A DNA stretch of 64,000 nt from Flavobacterium palustre (lineage in GTDB: Bacteria; Bacteroidota; Bacteroidia; Flavobacteriales; Flavobacteriaceae), in assembly GCF_014639535.1 (NCBI RefSeq), contig NZ_BMGA01000001.1, positions 496,001 to 560,000 on the forward strand, given 5' to 3'. Positions 42,101 through 49,530 of the stretch are shown in pieces. A program made the translations under genes and the position numbers. The notes beneath the pieces were generated by a model. It saw nothing but the letters and a program-made list of their open reading frames with translations, was not told the DNA's origin and did no database searches. Numbering within the stretch: position 1 is the first letter of the stretch; each line of letters opens with the position of its first letter.

Positions 42101-42325
42101 AACGACACCACATGTTGTCAAATCTAAATCGGCATCCATGGTCAAGGTTATAGGTGTCGTTCCGCTTCCTATAGTTATAGTACCATTACACGAACTTAAA
42201 ACACCACTACCACAACTTAGAGAACCTGAATTAGTTGATGTAGTCAAACTGCACTGAGCTGACATATTGAAACAGAAGATTAAAAGGATGTAAACCAGAG
42301 CAATCCTGAGTAAAGTTATTCTCAT
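39116..42325 (-). CDS. Giant secreted protein with T9SS sorting domain (type C-like), paralogue of the 35.2-kb gene
   Basis: 1,069 residues from MRITLLRIALVYILLIFCFNMSAQ; a start 11 codons earlier was rejected because it precedes the signal. It contains a Cys-rich beta region (about 20-150), an Ig-like domain, a further Ig-like pair (about 235-440), then the C-terminal half shared with the other two giant genes (IEACSCEL, RRYDFTYWSSPVAGQ, LLGNPYPSAIDADTF, NVWLNLTNNEG, PFVQQDSVFLGYKS). It ends in a sorting domain (IYDVTGTMIFQKMKVSA; VVLENSDSIVAKIVY). The N-terminal architectures of the three differ, which suggests domain swapping onto a common surface-anchoring half. Function probably adhesion or matrix; unproven. 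Confidence 0.87.
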   Translation of the reverse strand: MRITLLRIALVYILLIFCFNMSAQCSLTTSTNSGSLSCGSGVLSSCNGTITIGSGTTPITLTMDADLDLTTCGVVQLVVNNATLDFSVANKRLYLSEGSSIVFVNGGSLYPSGGTGGGCTGNDRVYIGGVLLAACQGSAGLLGFDDLISFGGTGSANSNTPVCSGNTINLSATSPPVGTYTYSWSGPGLSATTYSSNANYSLTATTTPVTAGVYTVAMKRASDSKIITATTTVSVIETPVITTQPVNQLDCEGASVKFKVIASGSGLTYTWQRKRPTDSGFTTILDGTDKTKNALTNEITVENVSSAQYPDGTQFQVIVSNGNCSVTSSAVTLTVNEITNVSGGTNVKQCFSTNYSYTVTTSYPANVLSYQWKKSVASGVWDEISDGGAYSGAKTATLNITGGTPAESAEYRVYITFQASGADCNVASYTRTRKITFLPQLTTPVITITQPTCSVKTGTITVTVQSITDEYSFDNGVTYQSSNVKSGLAVGSYNVIIKNEKDCLSPITSCQIISETSIWDGVSWLNGLPDTTRGIVFEEDFNSTSDIEACSCELTNGANVVINSAHTLRVVNSVDVTNGILTFENNASLVQVNDAAANTGNINYKRYTAPVRRYDFTYWSSPVAGQTLKNLSPNTLYDKYYGYNPNTGWAIYYHGAKVMDPGNGYLVRAPQDFSLSTATIDYNPLFIGVPNNGAFNLLLSGSKTYLLGNPYPSAIDADTFLDINSAVLEGTLYFWTHNTAPSNTISGSFAANYSVDDYATYNRTGGVGSRVSSAEAAATGGFVPTGKIAAGQGFFAPSSTNGGTLIFNNSMRVSGGASGTNNSQFFKLNRNSKPTATAPVTEKNNVWLNLTNNEGAFKQTLIGYITGATNHYDAGFDGVIYDGNQMVDFYSVNQGAHLSIQGRALPFVQQDSVFLGYKSTIKGEFQISIDHTSGILDNQQLYLEDKELKVVHNLRKMSYTFSTENGEFNNRFVMRYAANDEAEKEAAIEAVSNNEEVVVSVLSNVISVSSVDNLIAEIRIYDVTGTMIFQKMKVSAKDVLIQNLNMAHQVLLVKVVLENSDSIVAKIVY

Positions 42326-42541
42326 AAATAAGATGATTAAAAAACACTTAATTCTCACAAAAAAGAAACCCTTTAAAGTAAAACATTAATAATCAGTACT
42401 TAAAACAAAATCGACAATCGGCAAATTTTACCGCTAACCGACCTTTTTTTACTCCTGTAAATTCATACGTGAAAAAAGCCGTAAACTGCAACAAAATATC
42501 GCTACATTTACCTGATACTAAATCCGGAATGCTATTATAAA

Positions 42542-43018
42542 ATGAAAGAAGTGTTTACGATCAAAGAAGCCATTCATAAAATAGAACATTATTGCGCTTA
42601 TCAGGAACGTTGTCACGAAGAAGTGGAACAAAAATTGCGTAGTATGAAAATGGATTCGGATGAAATCGACCAAATAATAACCCATCTCATTCAGGATAAT
42701 TTTCTAAACGAAGAGCGCTTTGCCTGTAGTTTTGCCCGAGGAAAACACCGTATCAAACATTGGGGAAAAACCCGTATTACCAATGAATTAAAGTTCAGAG
42801 GCATTAATCAAACTTTGATTACTATTGCTTTGAAAGAAATCAGTTCCGAAGAATATTACAGCACTTTTGACACTCTGGCAAACAGGCATTGGGAATCCAT
42901 TCAGGAAAAAAATTTACTCAAAAAACGAAAGAAATTTTGCGATTTTATGCTAAGACGCGGATTTGAGAGTAATCTTATTTATGACAAAGTCCGGGAATTA
43001 GAAAATACTGAATCATAA
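42542..43018 (+). CDS. recX: Regulatory protein RecX family
   Basis: Modulates RecA filament assembly. A 158-residue helical protein with the three-repeat RecX pattern: YCAYQERCHEEVEQKL (about 17-32), LIQDNFLNEERFACSFARGKHRIKHWGKTRITNELKFRGI in parts (about 48-92), and DFMLRRGFESNLIYDKV (about 137-153). It is a single gene, separate from recA, which is not in the window. It faces the receiver gene at 43.2 kb, with a shared terminator between. Confidence 0.9.
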   Translation: MKEVFTIKEAIHKIEHYCAYQERCHEEVEQKLRSMKMDSDEIDQIITHLIQDNFLNEERFACSFARGKHRIKHWGKTRITNELKFRGINQTLITIALKEISSEEYYSTFDTLANRHWESIQEKNLLKKRKKFCDFMLRRGFESNLIYDKVRELENTES

Positions 43019-43137
43019 GAGTTATTTAACCATCCGGAATCAATTCGCTTTTTTTAACTAAAGACATCGCACACCAATTATCTAAGCAATTTAAACAACA
43101 ACAGAATAACGGTGCTTTTGTAAAACTAATTTTAGAT

Positions 43138-43178
43138 AGAAAAAGACCAATACTGAAAAACAATATTGGTCTTTTTTA
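43138..43178. terminator. Bidirectional terminator between recX and the NarL-type receiver gene
   Basis: A stem AAAAGACCAATACTG / CAATATTGGTCTTTT (one mismatch) with a 5-nt A loop spans 43141-43175 and is flanked by A- and T-runs. Confidence 0.9.
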
Positions 43179-43218
43179 CTTCATATCTTAGATCGAAATG
43201 AATATCTAATTTGGAAAA

Positions 43219-43905
43219 TTAAAAAATCAGCCCTTTATTTTTAGCAGCTTTTACAAGTTCTTCATCCTCTGCTCCTACTACATTCAGTAGCTCTTTAAGA
43301 TTTAACTTTCTGGATTCAATAGCATTTAACGATATTGGAATAAATTGTGGCATATCATGAATTTGGGTTCCTTTGGACAAATGAAATAATATTTGCTTAT
43401 CGAATAAATCAATCTCAATGGAATTATCATGAGACTCTAACATTGCCAAAATAGATTTACTGTAATAAATTTGATCTTTAATAACCTTATCAAATGCGTG
43501 CAATAATTCATCAAATGTTAAATCATTTTTTATTACCAAACCTCTTGGGTTTACATTATTAATCAGAGTTTTTAACTTTAAAAACTCTGTAAACATAGTG
43601 AGCATTATAATCTTACAATTTGGCATATATTCCAAAATCAACTTTGCCAAATCTTCGCCGGAATAAAGATTCATTGCCTCATAAGAAGGCATACTAATAT
43701 CTAAAAAAGCAATATCGAAACTAACTTCAGGATTTGTAATCACGTGATAAGCCGACTCACAATCTTTAGCCTCTAAGATAGAAAATTCGTATCGATTAGG
43801 TTCATATCGGGTGATGGCATTTTTATAGCCTTGAATAATAAAAGGGTGATCATCAACAATTAAGATGTTCTTTTTGAGCTTTGCTTCAGCAGTTTCAATT
43901 GTCAT
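43219..43905 (-). CDS. Response regulator with REC and divergent LuxR-like helix-turn-helix
   Basis: A 228-residue NarL-type regulator. The REC domain holds VDDHPF (17-22), acceptor Asp69 in AFLDISMP, and Lys in GLVIKND (about 124). The C-terminal 65 residues (about 160-228) look like a weakly conserved LuxR-type HTH (FDKQILFHLSKGTQIHDMP, then LKELLNVVG). Coded just downstream of its histidine kinase (gap 6 bp) and therefore likely its partner. Target genes are unknown; the nearby repeat-peptide gene is a candidate. Confidence 0.9.
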   Translation of the reverse strand: MTIETAEAKLKKNILIVDDHPFIIQGYKNAITRYEPNRYEFSILEAKDCESAYHVITNPEVSFDIAFLDISMPSYEAMNLYSGEDLAKLILEYMPNCKIIMLTMFTEFLKLKTLINNVNPRGLVIKNDLTFDELLHAFDKVIKDQIYYSKSILAMLESHDNSIEIDLFDKQILFHLSKGTQIHDMPQFIPISLNAIESRKLNLKELLNVVGAEDEELVKAAKNKGLIF

Positions 43906-43911
43906 TTATTA

Positions 43912-45966
43912 TTAGGTATTTGTTGTTGTTTCTAACGGAATAATAACCGTAATTGTTGTACCTTCTCCTTTTTTAGATTTCACATGAAATTCTCCATTAC
44001 ATTCTTTAGCACGCGAAATCATATTTTGTAAACCAATCCCTTTTTTCTTCAAATTAACATTAAAACCAACTCCATCATCAACAATAGTTAATTCGATATT
44101 ATTTCCCTGTTTTTTCAACTCCACTTTAACAGTTGTTGCATTGGCATACTTATTAATATTCTGCAATGATTCCTGAATAATCCGATATAAATTGATCTTT
44201 ACTGAATTGACAGCCAAATCCCATTTTATATTTGAATCAATACTGGAAAACAATTTACAAGAAAATGTTTTTCGTTGTTCCTCAAAAAGATTATCAACGA
44301 TTGCGACGAAGTTATTAATTAATTCTGATTTTTCTCTATTCAAATCATGTGAAATTTCACGAATATCCTGCTCAATATTTTTCAATTCAGACAAATAAGC
44401 ATTTCGCTGATCAACAGCTAAATCATCGTTAAACTGATTCAAACCTTCTAAATTCATACGCACGCCAAACATTCTGCCTAAAACACCATCATGGAGTTCC
44501 TGAGCTACCCTTTTTTTCTCTTTTACCCTATTGGCTTCGATGGTATTTTGCTGGGAAATCATCAGGTTATAAATATCCTCATTGGCTTTTTGTTGCTGTT
44601 GTTTGTACAGCAACTCTCTGTTTTTAGTTTTTTGTGCTTTAATGATATACAAAAAGAGTCCCAAAATAGTCAAACCACTAAAGAAATAAACCAGATTCCG
44701 ATTTTTAGTCTCTAAATCCGAATACTCTCCTTTAATCGTATCTGTTTCGTATTGTATGCGGGAAAATTTCTCTCCAATTTTACGTTCATATTGTTGCAAT
44801 TCTTCATTAATACGAATATACTCTTTTGTATAACTCGAAGCGTTTTGAGGATCAACAGCCGTAATCTGTTTTAAAGAAAGCAAAGTCTCACGAGGCATAT
44901 TCATCTTTCGAGCCAAAACAAGTGCTTCTTTTGCAAACTGTAAAGATTTTGCTTGATTATTCTTAGACTGATAATATTCTGAAAGATGTATTTTATTTAC
45001 AGGGATTTCTGAATTAAGTTTTAAACTATCTCTTATTTTTAAAGACTGATAAAGCAAATCAGGCAACCCTTCATTCTCTCCCAATTTAAACTTTGAATAA
45101 CCCAAATTATCCAAAAGCAATGCGTAAACACTAGGATCCTGATTATCCATTTTTTGCTGCTCAATTCCTTTTAAAAAATAATCACTTGCAACTTTGTAAT
45201 TCTTTAATTTCACATAAACCAAGCCCAGATTCAAGTAAGAAATTGCCTTGGTTTGACTTATTCCTATTATTTGCATTTTATCAAGTACTTCCAATGCTTT
45301 TTTATGATATGAAATTGCATTTTCATACTCTCCCATACCATTATAAACCATACCTAACATATTATTGGCATCATAATTAATTTCATTTGCAACCTCATTT
45401 TCATCGTCTTTAATTATTCGAAGTCCCTTAAACACTTCTTTTTCACTCCCAATAAAATCACCTACTCTAAATAACAATTCCGCCTTATTGATAATTGTTC
45501 TTGCAAGCTGATAATTATCATTTAATGTAGCATAGATTTTTTCTGCCTTATAATAATACAAAAAAGCCGAATCAGAAATTGATTTTCGAAGATAATAATC
45601 GCCTAAATAACCATAAGCTTTAGCCATACTGATAGTATCACCAGCATTTTCAGAATTATTTAGAACTAAATTTACTGTCTTACTATATTCTTTCCAGTCA
45701 CCAATATTATAATATCTGTTGGCTATTTTAAAAAGATCTACTCTATTAAGAGAATCATTCTTATGGCTAATCACAATATCATTAGCTTTCCTAATATACT
45801 CTAATCTTTTCTGTCTTGATAAATTAAAATCATTGGCTAAAGTAAAATAAACTGGAAGACTATCATTGGATGTTTGAATCAATTGATTATCTGTCTTTTT
45901 TTGAGTACATCCCAAAAAGACAGACAATAATATCCAAAAAGTTAATTTAACAGTATTTGTTTTCAA
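43912..45966 (-). CDS. TPR-containing sensor histidine kinase (HisKA_3/NarL type), lipoprotein-like
   Basis: A 684-residue membrane-associated sensor kinase. The N-terminus ends in LSVFLGC, giving a candidate lipobox at Cys20. A long TPR solenoid (about 60-400) on the periplasmic side is followed by one transmembrane helix (about 428-446, LVYFFSGLTILGLFLYII), then a cytosolic HisKA_3 domain with His about 491 in ELHDGVLGRMFGVR. The HATPase_c domain (about 585-684) has NINKYANATTV, DDGVGFN, GIGLQNM and GEGTTITVIIPL. A lipobox together with a cytosolic kinase domain is unusual but common in Flavobacteriia; simple signal-anchor use is also possible. Cotranscribed with the NarL-type receiver. Confidence 0.9.
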   Translation of the reverse strand: MKTNTVKLTFWILLSVFLGCTQKKTDNQLIQTSNDSLPVYFTLANDFNLSRQKRLEYIRKANDIVISHKNDSLNRVDLFKIANRYYNIGDWKEYSKTVNLVLNNSENAGDTISMAKAYGYLGDYYLRKSISDSAFLYYYKAEKIYATLNDNYQLARTIINKAELLFRVGDFIGSEKEVFKGLRIIKDDENEVANEINYDANNMLGMVYNGMGEYENAISYHKKALEVLDKMQIIGISQTKAISYLNLGLVYVKLKNYKVASDYFLKGIEQQKMDNQDPSVYALLLDNLGYSKFKLGENEGLPDLLYQSLKIRDSLKLNSEIPVNKIHLSEYYQSKNNQAKSLQFAKEALVLARKMNMPRETLLSLKQITAVDPQNASSYTKEYIRINEELQQYERKIGEKFSRIQYETDTIKGEYSDLETKNRNLVYFFSGLTILGLFLYIIKAQKTKNRELLYKQQQQKANEDIYNLMISQQNTIEANRVKEKKRVAQELHDGVLGRMFGVRMNLEGLNQFNDDLAVDQRNAYLSELKNIEQDIREISHDLNREKSELINNFVAIVDNLFEEQRKTFSCKLFSSIDSNIKWDLAVNSVKINLYRIIQESLQNINKYANATTVKVELKKQGNNIELTIVDDGVGFNVNLKKKGIGLQNMISRAKECNGEFHVKSKKGEGTTITVIIPLETTTNT

Positions 45967-46013
45967 TAGTAATTTTCAATTTGACCAAAAATACTAATTT
46001 TAAATTAGCTGTA

Positions 46014-46046
46014 TAAAAAAAGCTACCATTTAGGTAGCTTTTTTAT
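46014..46046 (-). terminator. Terminator of the repeat-peptide gene
   Basis: A perfect stem AAAAAAGCTACC / GGTAGCTTTTTT with a 5-nt loop (46015-46043) lies between the peptide gene and the kinase gene. Transcripts from the peptide gene should end here, so the peptide is probably a separate unit from the kinase. Confidence 0.9.
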
Positions 46047-46086
46047 GATTTTAAATTCTATATTTAAAAAACTGATATATTTCTAA

Positions 46087-46344
46087 TTAATTATCAGTTT
46101 TAATTTTTCTTGTTCCGCCTTCATCACCTGACGTAAAATTATCAGTTTTAATTTTTCTTGTTCCGCCTTCATCACTTGATGTAAAATTATCTGTTTTAAT
46201 TTTTCTAGTTCCACCTTCGTCACTTGATATATAACTGTCTGTTTTAATTTTTCTTGTCCCTCCTTCATTAGTTGAAGAAGTTGTAAAAGATGTTAAGATC
46301 ATCACTAAAGAGAAAAGTCCGATTGTTACGATAGATTTTTTCAT
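46087..46344 (-). CDS. Small exported protein made of four 16-residue repeats (unknown function)
   Basis: Not recognised as a known family. The 85 residues start with a signal segment (MKKSIVTIGLFSLVMILTSFTT). The rest is four copies of a 16-residue unit, consensus DEGGTRKIKTDNFTSS, the last one truncated after the TDN. The underlying DNA repeats are 48 bp. Codon usage and A/T content match the neighbours, and the frame is preserved across all copies, which supports real expression. The unit alternates acidic (DE) and basic (RKIK) parts and has no cysteine. It lies between a TPR kinase/NarL pair and a LytTR regulator. Possible roles include a cleaved multi-peptide signal or surface-binding tail; none is proven. 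Confidence 0.7.
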   Translation of the reverse strand: MKKSIVTIGLFSLVMILTSFTTSSTNEGGTRKIKTDSYISSDEGGTRKIKTDNFTSSDEGGTRKIKTDNFTSGDEGGTRKIKTDN

Positions 46345-46522
46345 GATTTGGGTTTTTTATGTTTTTATACTTTTTTACTTGTTTATTGAAATCGCTTTGT
46401 TGCTTTTTCTTGTAGTAAAATTATATAGCTTACCCGTATTTCTGTCGTGTTTTCAGGCGTTTATGGTAGAATGACATTGTTTGTGAGTGAATGAACCTCA
46501 AATCTTGGTGAATGGCTATTTT
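46345..46522. other. Upstream region of the repeat-peptide gene
   Basis: About 180 bp, A/T-rich, expected to hold the promoter of the peptide gene. No perfect TAnnTTTG box was seen on the minus strand and no coding frame is evident. Confidence 0.4.
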
Positions 46523-46685
46523 TTAAATTTCTAAATAATTCCCATTTGAAATTTCAGAAACAATAAGATCAATATTAGTCTTATCTGACTTAGAGAATGG
46601 TATTTTTAGCCGCGGAATTCTTGATATAGCAACTGTATTTCCGGTATGGATTCTGGAAATCAAACACTATTATAATAAAGCTATG
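46523..46685 (-). pseudogene. Decayed C-terminal remnant of a LytTR regulator gene
   Basis: On the minus strand 46523-46667 reads in frame as the end of a LytTR domain: CLISRIHTGNTVAISRI, then LKIPFSKSDKTNIDL and the final EISNGNYLEI followed by a stop. This matches the intact gene at 46697-47533 at about 65-70 percent of the residues by eye. Just upstream (46668-46685), the frame is broken by TAA/TAG codons and a one-base shift where the intact copy reads IVNSN. No start or receiver domain remains. Most likely it arose by tandem duplication and decay. Confidence 0.75.
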
Positions 46686-46696
46686 GATATACTTTT

Positions 46697-47533
46697 TTAG
46701 ATTTCTAAGTAATTTCCGTTTGATATTTCGGAAATAATAAGATCAATATTTGCTTTATAGGATTTAGAGAAAGGTAATTTTATTGCTGTGTTTTTAATGT
46801 AACACAATGCATTACCGGTGTGTATTCTGGAAATACAATTACTATTAACAATATAACTGTTATGAATACGAACAAAAGGATAAGGCAAAACTCCTTCAAA
46901 AAGCTTAAGCGTTTTAAAAGCCGTAACCATTTCACCATTGATTAAATGAATATCAGTCGAATTATTATCTGCCTGAAAATAAGCAATATCTCTGGTATCT
47001 ATGTACCTATAATCACCATAAGATTTAACACACAATATAAGAGGTTCATGCTGAATTCCGAGAGTTTCAGCCCGAACCACACTTGGAACAATAATTTCAT
47101 CTGGTTCAGCTTCTACTATTTTAGGAGTAACATATACAGGCTCCGCATAATCCGTTTTATTAGACTTTCCAATTTTCAACAACGATTTCACCATATCAAA
47201 GCGAGTAACCGGCTTGATAAAATAGTCCGACACTTCATATTGAATAGCTTCAAATGCTAATTCTTTTTTAGAAGTTGTCACAATAATTTTAGGAACTACA
47301 TTTAAGTATCTATACAATTCACTTATAAGCGCCAACGATAAATTACTTTTTTTATCAGCAGGTTCAATTTCAAGAAAAATTAATTTTGGTTTGTGTTCCA
47401 GAATTAAATTAAGCCCTTCATCATAATTACTGGCAATACCCAAAAATATAAGCTCTGAAAAACCATCCGTGATAGTTTTCGTCTTTTGAGCACTTTCTTG
47501 ATTATCATCAATTATGATGTATGAATAATTCAT
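46697..47533 (-). CDS. LytTR-type response regulator with Glu in place of the acceptor Asp
   Basis: From ATG 47533 it has 278 residues; an alternative ATG at 47560 adds nine. The REC-like domain (about 1-120) keeps the acidic pair IIDDN and the Lys in FIKPVTRFDM, but the phospho-acceptor position in the pattern FLDIxMP reads FLEIEPAD, so Asp is Glu (residue 55 from the 47533 start, 64 from 47560). A linker leads to a C-terminal LytTR DNA-binding domain (about 165-270: DIAYFQADNNSTDIHL, FVRIHNSYIVN, LPFSKSYKANID). Glu can mimic phosphorylation in some receivers, so activity may be independent of a kinase; no partner kinase is adjacent. A gene remnant of the same type sits just downstream. Confidence 0.88.
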   Translation of the reverse strand: MNYSYIIIDDNQESAQKTKTITDGFSELIFLGIASNYDEGLNLILEHKPKLIFLEIEPADKKSNLSLALISELYRYLNVVPKIIVTTSKKELAFEAIQYEVSDYFIKPVTRFDMVKSLLKIGKSNKTDYAEPVYVTPKIVEAEPDEIIVPSVVRAETLGIQHEPLILCVKSYGDYRYIDTRDIAYFQADNNSTDIHLINGEMVTAFKTLKLFEGVLPYPFVRIHNSYIVNSNCISRIHTGNALCYIKNTAIKLPFSKSYKANIDLIISEISNGNYLEI

Positions 47534-47560
47534 ATATGGCAATTCCCAATGATTAGGCAT

Positions 47561-47892
47561 AAATAGCTATAGCACTTGAAATATAAATACTTCAACCACT
47601 TATCAGAAAATTAATGAGGTAGTTTTGGGGAAACTATACTGAATATTTAGTAAAAAAAACCAATATTCTAGAATCTAAAAATACACATTTAAGTCATTCT
47701 TATAATTAGTTCACAATAGAAATCGATGAAGTGTTAATACTAATTGACAAAGGGTAAATAAATCCGATAAAGGACATTTGAAACTTTATTTTAGCAACAA
47801 ATTATTACAACCATTTCCTACAAAACACTCTGTAAAACAAAAAAAAGGCCCACCAAAACGGTGAGCCTTTTGCTATTAAAGATGAAAAATGC
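47561..47892. other. Region between the LytTR gene and glyS
   Basis: About 330 bp. The left part is the upstream region of the LytTR gene (no perfect -7 box found), and the right part holds the glyS terminator at 47838-47872. No coding frame of note. Confidence 0.5.
47838..47872 (-). terminator. Terminator of glyS
   Basis: A stem AAAGGCCCACC / GGTGAGCCTTT with one mismatch and a 5-nt loop (47844-47870) is preceded on the left by an A-tract that gives a T-run for the minus strand. Confidence 0.85.
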
Positions 47893-49434
47893 TTACATTT
47901 TCATCAACCAGTTTCTCATTGAAACTTCGCTTTCTATAATTGATTTCAAATCGGCTATTTTAACACGATCCTGTTTCATTGTATCTCTATGGCGTATTGT
48001 CACCGTTTGATCTTCCACAGTTTGATGATCTACTGTAATACAAAATGGCGTACCTAATGCATCTTGCCTTCTGTAACGACGTCCCACAGCATCTTTCTCA
48101 TCATAAGCTACATTAAAATCCCATTTTAAATCTGCAATAATTTGATGTGCAATTTCCGGCAATCCGTCTTTTTTAACCAATGGCAACACAGCTGCTTTTG
48201 TTGGAGCCAAAACCGCAGGTAATTTCAATACCGTTCTTGTAGAACCGTCTTCCAAAGTTTCTTCTTTTAAAGAAGTAGCAAAAACAGCTAAGAACATTCT
48301 GTCTAATCCAACAGATGTCTCCACCACATAAGGAACATAGTTCTCATTCAATTCAGGATCAAAATATTGCAATTTTCTACCAGAATATTGTTCGTGTGCT
48401 TTTAAATCAAAATCAGTACGAGAGTGAATTCCTTCTAATTCTTTAAAACCAAAAGGAAAATTAAATTCAATATCCGCTGCAGCATTGGCGTAGTGCGCTA
48501 ATTTTTCATGGTCGTGGAAACGGTAATTTTCTCTTCCTAAACCTAAAGACAAATGCCATTTTAAACGCGCTTCTTTCCAGAATTCATAATGCTTCATTTC
48601 TTCTCCCGGACGTACAAAAAACTGCATTTCCATTTGTTCAAATTCACGCATACGGAAAATGAATTGTCTTGCAACAATCTCATTTCTGAACGCTTTACCC
48701 GTTTGAGCAATTCCAAAAGGAACCTTCATTCTTCCTGATTTTTGAACATTCAGGAAATTAACAAAAATCCCCTGAGCTGTTTCCGGACGCAAATACAAAT
48801 CCATAGCCGAATCAGCAGAAGCACCTAATTTAGTACCAAACATCAAATTGAACTGTTTTACTTCAGTCCAGTTTCTGGAACCTGATTCCGGACAGGCAAT
48901 TTCCAATTCCTCAATCAATGCTTTTACATCAGCCAAATCATCATTTCCTAAAGAACGAGCCATTCTTTCCAGAATTTCTCTTTCTTTAGCTTTATATTCA
49001 ACTACTCTGGCATTTGTAGCAACAAATTCAGCTTCGTTGAAAGCATCTCCAAAACGGACTCTTGCTTTTTCGATTTCTTTAATTGCTTTTTGATTTAGCT
49101 TCTCAGCATAATCTTCAATTAAAACATCGGCTCTATATCGTTTTTTCGAATCTTTATTATCAATTAATGGATCGTTAAATGCATCTACGTGTCCTGAAGC
49201 TTTCCAGGTAGTTGGATGCATTAATATTGCGGCATCAAGACCTACAATATTATCGTTCATCTGAACCATTGCTTTCCACCAATATTCACGGATGTTCTTT
49301 TTTAACTCTACTCCGTTTTGTGCATAATCATAAACCGCACTTAAACCATCGTATACTTCGCTTGACGGAAAAATAAATCCGTACTCTTTTGCATGCGAAA
49401 CTACATTCTTAAAAATATCTTCTTGTTTTGCCAT
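47893..49434 (-). CDS. glyS: Glycine-tRNA ligase (homodimeric type)
   Basis: A class II aminoacyl-tRNA synthetase of the single-chain dimer type (not the alpha2-beta2 GlyQS form). Class II motifs are seen: motif 1 around MFGTKLGASADSAMDLYLRPETAQGIF (in parts, about 198-224), motif 2 FRNEIVARQFIFRMREFEQMEMQFF (about 248-272), and motif 3 near VVETSVGLDRMFLAVFA (about 363-379). The anticodon-binding domain is at the C-terminus (about 400-513). The length, 513, is normal. A -7 box ends 8 bp ahead of the ATG, giving an almost leaderless transcript. Confidence 0.96.
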   Translation of the reverse strand: MAKQEDIFKNVVSHAKEYGFIFPSSEVYDGLSAVYDYAQNGVELKKNIREYWWKAMVQMNDNIVGLDAAILMHPTTWKASGHVDAFNDPLIDNKDSKKRYRADVLIEDYAEKLNQKAIKEIEKARVRFGDAFNEAEFVATNARVVEYKAKEREILERMARSLGNDDLADVKALIEELEIACPESGSRNWTEVKQFNLMFGTKLGASADSAMDLYLRPETAQGIFVNFLNVQKSGRMKVPFGIAQTGKAFRNEIVARQFIFRMREFEQMEMQFFVRPGEEMKHYEFWKEARLKWHLSLGLGRENYRFHDHEKLAHYANAAADIEFNFPFGFKELEGIHSRTDFDLKAHEQYSGRKLQYFDPELNENYVPYVVETSVGLDRMFLAVFATSLKEETLEDGSTRTVLKLPAVLAPTKAAVLPLVKKDGLPEIAHQIIADLKWDFNVAYDEKDAVGRRYRRQDALGTPFCITVDHQTVEDQTVTIRHRDTMKQDRVKIADLKSIIESEVSMRNWLMKM

Positions 49435-49441
49435 AGTGGTG

Positions 49442-49449
49442 CAAAAATA
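49442..49449 (-). promoter_or_regulatory. Candidate -7 box for glyS
   Basis: Reading minus, TATTTTTG fits TAnnTTTG and lies 7 bp from the glyS ATG, giving a leader of only a few nt. Confidence 0.5.
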
Positions 49450-49530
49450 TAAAAAGTGAGTTTAAAAAAAAGAAAAAAATTAAAGTTTGAAGCATTGATT
49501 TTTATATTTTTAGAATAAAAAACACTTTGT

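Noticed and set aside
35242-42325. Two giant genes as one broken gene
   Set aside because: Each has its own signal peptide, terminator and complete sorting domain, so they are separate paralogues.
46087-46344. CRISPR-like array because of regular 48-bp repeats
   Set aside because: The repeats are contiguous without spacers, stay in one reading frame after a signal peptide, and encode a consistent 16-residue unit.
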